Assembly (NCBI GenBank): GCA_017303505.1
Contig: JAFLCP010000051.1
Location: 1-48,121, forward strand
DNA length: 48,121 nucleotides
Direction of reading: 5' to 3'
Source: Planctomycetota bacterium
GTDB lineage: Bacteria > Planctomycetota > Planctomycetia > Pirellulales > Pirellulaceae
Part shown: positions 45,585-48,121 of the stretch, one piece after another
How positions within the stretch are numbered: position 1 is the stretch's first letter
Layout: the number at the start of each line of letters is the position of its first letter
The notes under the pieces: generated by a model
What the model saw: the letters and a program-made list of their open reading frames with translations, nothing else
Databases searched by the model: none
What the model was told of the DNA's origin: nothing
Made by a program: the position numbers and the translations under genes

Positions 45585-45625
45585 CAAATCGAGAGTTGTA
45601 CTGGTTCTAACTGCGTCCTTTGCGT

Positions 45626-46039
45626 TTAGTGATCCCCATGACCAGCGTGGGAATTCGCATCCTCTGTGGGTTTGCTGAGTGTCACGCTTAATATAGCGTT
45701 GACAGGTACCCAGTGGACTTGAGTACTTGATTCAAGTTCTTGTGAAATGACGACCCAGTTGTTATCCATGTTTTGAAGTGTGCCACGGATCGAAACGGTC
45801 GATCCATTCATGACGTCGGTGAAAGCTGGTTTGGGTGATTCGCCAGCTGTTCCCAACGCATCGTAACGGAGGTGAATCACACAGAATTGACCGACGAGAT
45901 CTTCTGGTCTGTCGCTCAAAATCGAGGTCTTCGGTGAAGTGTTCGCTGGGGGATTCGCATGGCCGCACCCGATTGTTAGCACTAGGATGCCACCGGCGAG
46001 GGCGAGCCGCGAGCCCAAAAAGGCAACTTTTGGCGACAT
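45626..46039 (-). CDS. Small lipoprotein with His-rich tail
   Basis: 137 residues from the ATG with GGAG five bases upstream. The signal peptide ends in the lipobox LTIGC, so the mature protein is lipid-anchored. A small beta-rich domain follows (VGQFCVIHLRYDALG, NGSTVSIRGTLQNMDNNWVVIS), which looks OB- or Sm-like. The end reads SHAGHGDH, a likely metal-binding tail. The family was not recognised. Its role in the carbohydrate region is open. Confidence 0.75.
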   Translation of the reverse strand: MSPKVAFLGSRLALAGGILVLTIGCGHANPPANTSPKTSILSDRPEDLVGQFCVIHLRYDALGTAGESPKPAFTDVMNGSTVSIRGTLQNMDNNWVVISQELESSTQVHWVPVNAILSVTLSKPTEDANSHAGHGDH

Positions 46040-46212
46040 GATTTCTCCTTTTGTACCCATGATAAGTCAACGAGTGGAAGGGAGCGGGTTTAACATTCTT
46101 GGTTTATATATTAGCGTCGTTTTGGGGCGTAATGGGATAGGCAGAGATTATCGTTGTTTTAGGCGCTCGTTTCTTTTAGCCATTTTCCCGCGCTAATGAT
46201 TCACTCGCTCTC

Positions 46213-46324
46213 GTTCGTAGCTCCTACTTCGTACTTCCTAAATCGTAATTCGTCGTCGTCGTCGTGATCGTCCTCGTCCTCGCAATTCCTAATTCCTAAT
46301 TCGTAATTCCTAATTTCTAATTCG
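46213..46324. repeat. Dispersed low-complexity repeat, second copy
   Basis: TTCGTAGCTCCTACTTCGTA, then TCGTCG units and TGATCG, followed by about five AATTCCT/AATTCGT units. The first 45-58 bases match 18622-18666. The remainder of the gap 46040-46430 shows no gene. Confidence 0.75.
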
Positions 46325-46430
46325 CTTCAGTTTCCCCTCGACTCGCAGCGGGCGTTGACGATTCTCCCTTCAATCCGGCTATAATGCTTCTACTAGCGTT
46401 ATTGATTTCGATAACTGAGTGAGATGCTCT

Positions 46431-47753
46431 ATGCGACTGTTGGTACTTGCGGTCTGGTTGAGTTTTTGGGTTTCCAGCCATCTTGATGTATTGAGTGCGC
46501 AAGAGGTTGTTGTGAAACCGCCGTATAAAGCGGGACCGCTCGATAATCCGCTCAAAGGTTGGTGTCCATACACCGAGGCGGGGCCCATTTATCAGCCTTA
46601 CTCGATGGTGTTTCAGTACATTTCGTGGAGGGAGTTGGAGCCCACGGAATGTGACTATCAATTTGACAAATGGGAAAAGTCTTGGGACAGCCAGCTTGGA
46701 AGAAACAAGCACGTTATCTTTCGTGTTTTCATCGACTATCCCTCACAACGCTCTGGGTTGCCTGATTGGCTTCGCAAGGCAGGTGTTGAAGAAACTTCTT
46801 ATGACGATTATGGAGGTGGGAAGTCACCGGACTACAACGATAAGAGAATGATCGAGGCGATGGAGCGACTGATCGCTGCGTTGGGAGAGAGGTACAACAC
46901 AAATCCGCGCGTGGCCTTTATACAATTGGGATTGTTAGGTTTTTGGGGCGAGTGGCATACCTATCCTAAGCCGAAGCTTTATGCCACACCCGCGACCGAG
47001 CAGCGAGTTATCGCAGCGTACCAGAAAGCATTTCCCGACAAAAAGTTGATGGTTCGCTATGCGCGAGATTATGCCGGGAAGCAAGATTGGATTGGATTTC
47101 ACGATGACATGTTTCCCGAGGATACGGACAACGGCCAAGACTGGAGTTTTTTGGCGGGTCTTCGTCGCGAGGGGCGAACCGACAATTGGAAAGGGGCGGT
47201 GGTTGGAGGTGAAATGGTACCTGGTAAAGCGAGTCAATGGTTGGGGGATGACTATGAGAAAACAGTCGAGATGTTGAATCGGTCTCACTTTACGTGGGTT
47301 GGTCCGTATTGTCCTGCATTAGACAGTCAAAAGGGAGTGGCGTTTACCAAGCGGAGTGAAGAGCTTGTTCGCAAGATGGGTTATGAGTTTCAGGTTACCG
47401 AATTAAGTCATGTGCGAAGTATCACCGCCAAGCAACTCTTCCGTATTCGTTTGAACGGAAAGAATGTAGGTGTTGCTCCTTTTTACTATCCGTGGGCTGT
47501 GGAGTGGGCTTTGCTTGATGCCCAAGGCAAAGTGGTGGCAGTGCAACCGACGGCCTGGGATATTCGCAAGTGGCTTCCTGGTGAGTTTACAGAAGAAGCC
47601 CAACTGCGTTTTGATGTTCCCGCTGGCCAATATCGCTTAGCTCTCGGTATTCGCGACCCCTGGACCAACCAACCACGTATCGGTCTCGCCAACGACATCC
47701 CAACCAGCAACGGCTGGCAGATTCTGTCGGAGTTGGAAATCAAGAGAAAGTAA
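46431..47753 (+). CDS. Secreted DUF4832 (GH42-like) protein
   Basis: 440 residues with a signal peptide (MRLLVLAVWLSFWVSSHLDV, cleavage near LSAQ). Residues 25-330 form a TIM-barrel-like region: NPLKGWCPY, VFQYISWRELEP, IQLGLLGFWGEWH with E173 in a position fitting an acid/base glutamate, and HDDMFPEDTD. The C-terminal 110 residues (AVEWALLDAQGKVVAV, LALGIRDPWTNQPRIGLAN) are the DUF4832 beta domain. Family members occur in polysaccharide loci and are assumed to be glycosidases, without a proven substrate. GTG at 46419 is an alternative start; the ATG at 46431 is preceded by GAGTGAG. Confidence 0.85.
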   Translation: MRLLVLAVWLSFWVSSHLDVLSAQEVVVKPPYKAGPLDNPLKGWCPYTEAGPIYQPYSMVFQYISWRELEPTECDYQFDKWEKSWDSQLGRNKHVIFRVFIDYPSQRSGLPDWLRKAGVEETSYDDYGGGKSPDYNDKRMIEAMERLIAALGERYNTNPRVAFIQLGLLGFWGEWHTYPKPKLYATPATEQRVIAAYQKAFPDKKLMVRYARDYAGKQDWIGFHDDMFPEDTDNGQDWSFLAGLRREGRTDNWKGAVVGGEMVPGKASQWLGDDYEKTVEMLNRSHFTWVGPYCPALDSQKGVAFTKRSEELVRKMGYEFQVTELSHVRSITAKQLFRIRLNGKNVGVAPFYYPWAVEWALLDAQGKVVAVQPTAWDIRKWLPGEFTEEAQLRFDVPAGQYRLALGIRDPWTNQPRIGLANDIPTSNGWQILSELEIKRK

Positions 47754-47997
47754 GCTCAAAATAAGCAAGTAGCTTTTGGGACTAATAATTCAAGCGAAAG
47801 AATGAATCAAACCTGAAAGGTGTAAGTAGATGTGAGAGTCTGCAAAATGACTTACTGTTGTGGAATGTCAGCAACACAACCACTCACCGAGGCCCACTCA
47901 CATTTTAAGAATGAATTTGTGGGTAGAAAGAAGTTCGAATAGATCAGGAGAAAATGGAGCACTAATAAGATTCTTTTCCTGGATCATCTCCAGGGGT
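47754..47997. other. Spacer before the insertion element
   Basis: No gene or convincing hairpin seen between the DUF4832 stop and the insertion element end. Confidence 0.5.
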
Positions 47998-48041
47998 ACA
48001 GGTTCAGGACATAGGTGGCGCCACAGGTTCAGGACATAGGT
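47998..48041 (+). repeat. Duplicated IS end, two 19-base copies
   Basis: ACAGGTTCAGGACATAGGT occurs at 47998-48016 and again at 48023-48041, separated by the palindromic GGCGCC. The sequence is of the IS481-type terminal repeat. Confidence 0.85.
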
Positions 48042-48081
48042 AACACTTTAGGGTAAACACAGAGTCTTAGGAGACTTTGTG

Positions 48082-48121
48082 ATGCCATGGAAAGAAACCA
48101 GTGTTATGAACGTTAGAACCG
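48082..48121 (+). CDS. IS481-family transposase, first 13 codons
   Basis: The frame reads MPWKETSVMNVRT. MPWKExxVM is the typical start of IS481 transposases, which go on to a helix-turn-helix and a DDE integrase core. AGGAG at 48069-48073 stands eight bases before the ATG. The rest is beyond the window edge. Confidence 0.75.
   Translation, partial: MPWKETSVMNVRT

Larger units (their letters stand above)
47998..48121 (+). mobile_element. IS481-family insertion sequence, left end, truncated by window
   Basis: Terminal-repeat-like sequence followed 40 bases later by the start of a transposase frame. The right end and most of the transposase lie outside the window, so completeness cannot be judged. 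Confidence 0.75.

Overview
The window looks like a chromosome segment of a planctomycete, most likely of the Pirellula/Rhodopirellula type. The evidence is the combination of several secreted sulfatases, DUF4091 and DUF4832 carbohydrate-active proteins, an ECF sigma factor directly followed by a Ser/Thr kinase with a PD40 tail, an EF-hand protein, and a 4081-residue surface protein that carries a planctomycete-type basic, LEPR-xLL-like N-terminus and a C-terminal type I dockerin. The assignment rests on gene content and protein families read by eye; no database search was possible.

Layout. 1-6400: the start of a sialate O-acetylesterase (cut by the window edge), a GH123-like DUF4091 protein, a glycine-rich RRM RNA-binding protein with its own terminator, a seven-EF-hand secreted protein, a possible structured RNA, and a 29-residue very basic protein read from a GTG start. 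6680-14423: a BadF/GlcNAc-kinase-like ATPase stands divergent to a tight six-gene sugar-oxidation operon (aldo/keto reductase, Zn alcohol dehydrogenase, UxaB-like dehydrogenase, TIM-barrel isomerase, FucU/RbsD mutarotase, L-fuconolactonase-like hydrolase), followed by a membrane protein. A palindrome lies between the two directions. 14755-23507: an orphan 640-residue protein, a sulfatase, an Rpn-family nuclease with a frameshifted partial copy behind it, several small membrane proteins, and about 1.4 kb of gene-free DNA full of hairpins and REP-like repeats. 23508-36339: the giant surface protein and a small helical protein upstream of it. 36722-39373: the ECF sigma/kinase pair. 39383-47753: an M50-like membrane protease with a small membrane partner, two tandem sulfatases (the second with an atypical active-site motif and a DUF1080 fusion), a GH99-like protein, a lipoprotein and a DUF4832 protein. 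47998-48121: the left end and first codons of an IS481-type element.

How the parts may work together. Sulfatases and secreted glycosidase-like proteins would strip sulfate and cleave glycans outside the cytoplasm. The fuc-type operon would oxidise a released deoxy-sugar (L-fucose is the best guess) to its lactone and acid without phosphorylation. No dehydratase, aldolase or transporter is visible in the window, so the lower pathway is either encoded elsewhere or differs from the textbook route. The most unusual items are the giant protein with a complete trypsin-like domain, the dehydratase-free fucose-type operon, the CxVxR sulfatase, the structured leader with its mini-protein, and several families of dispersed intergenic repeats.
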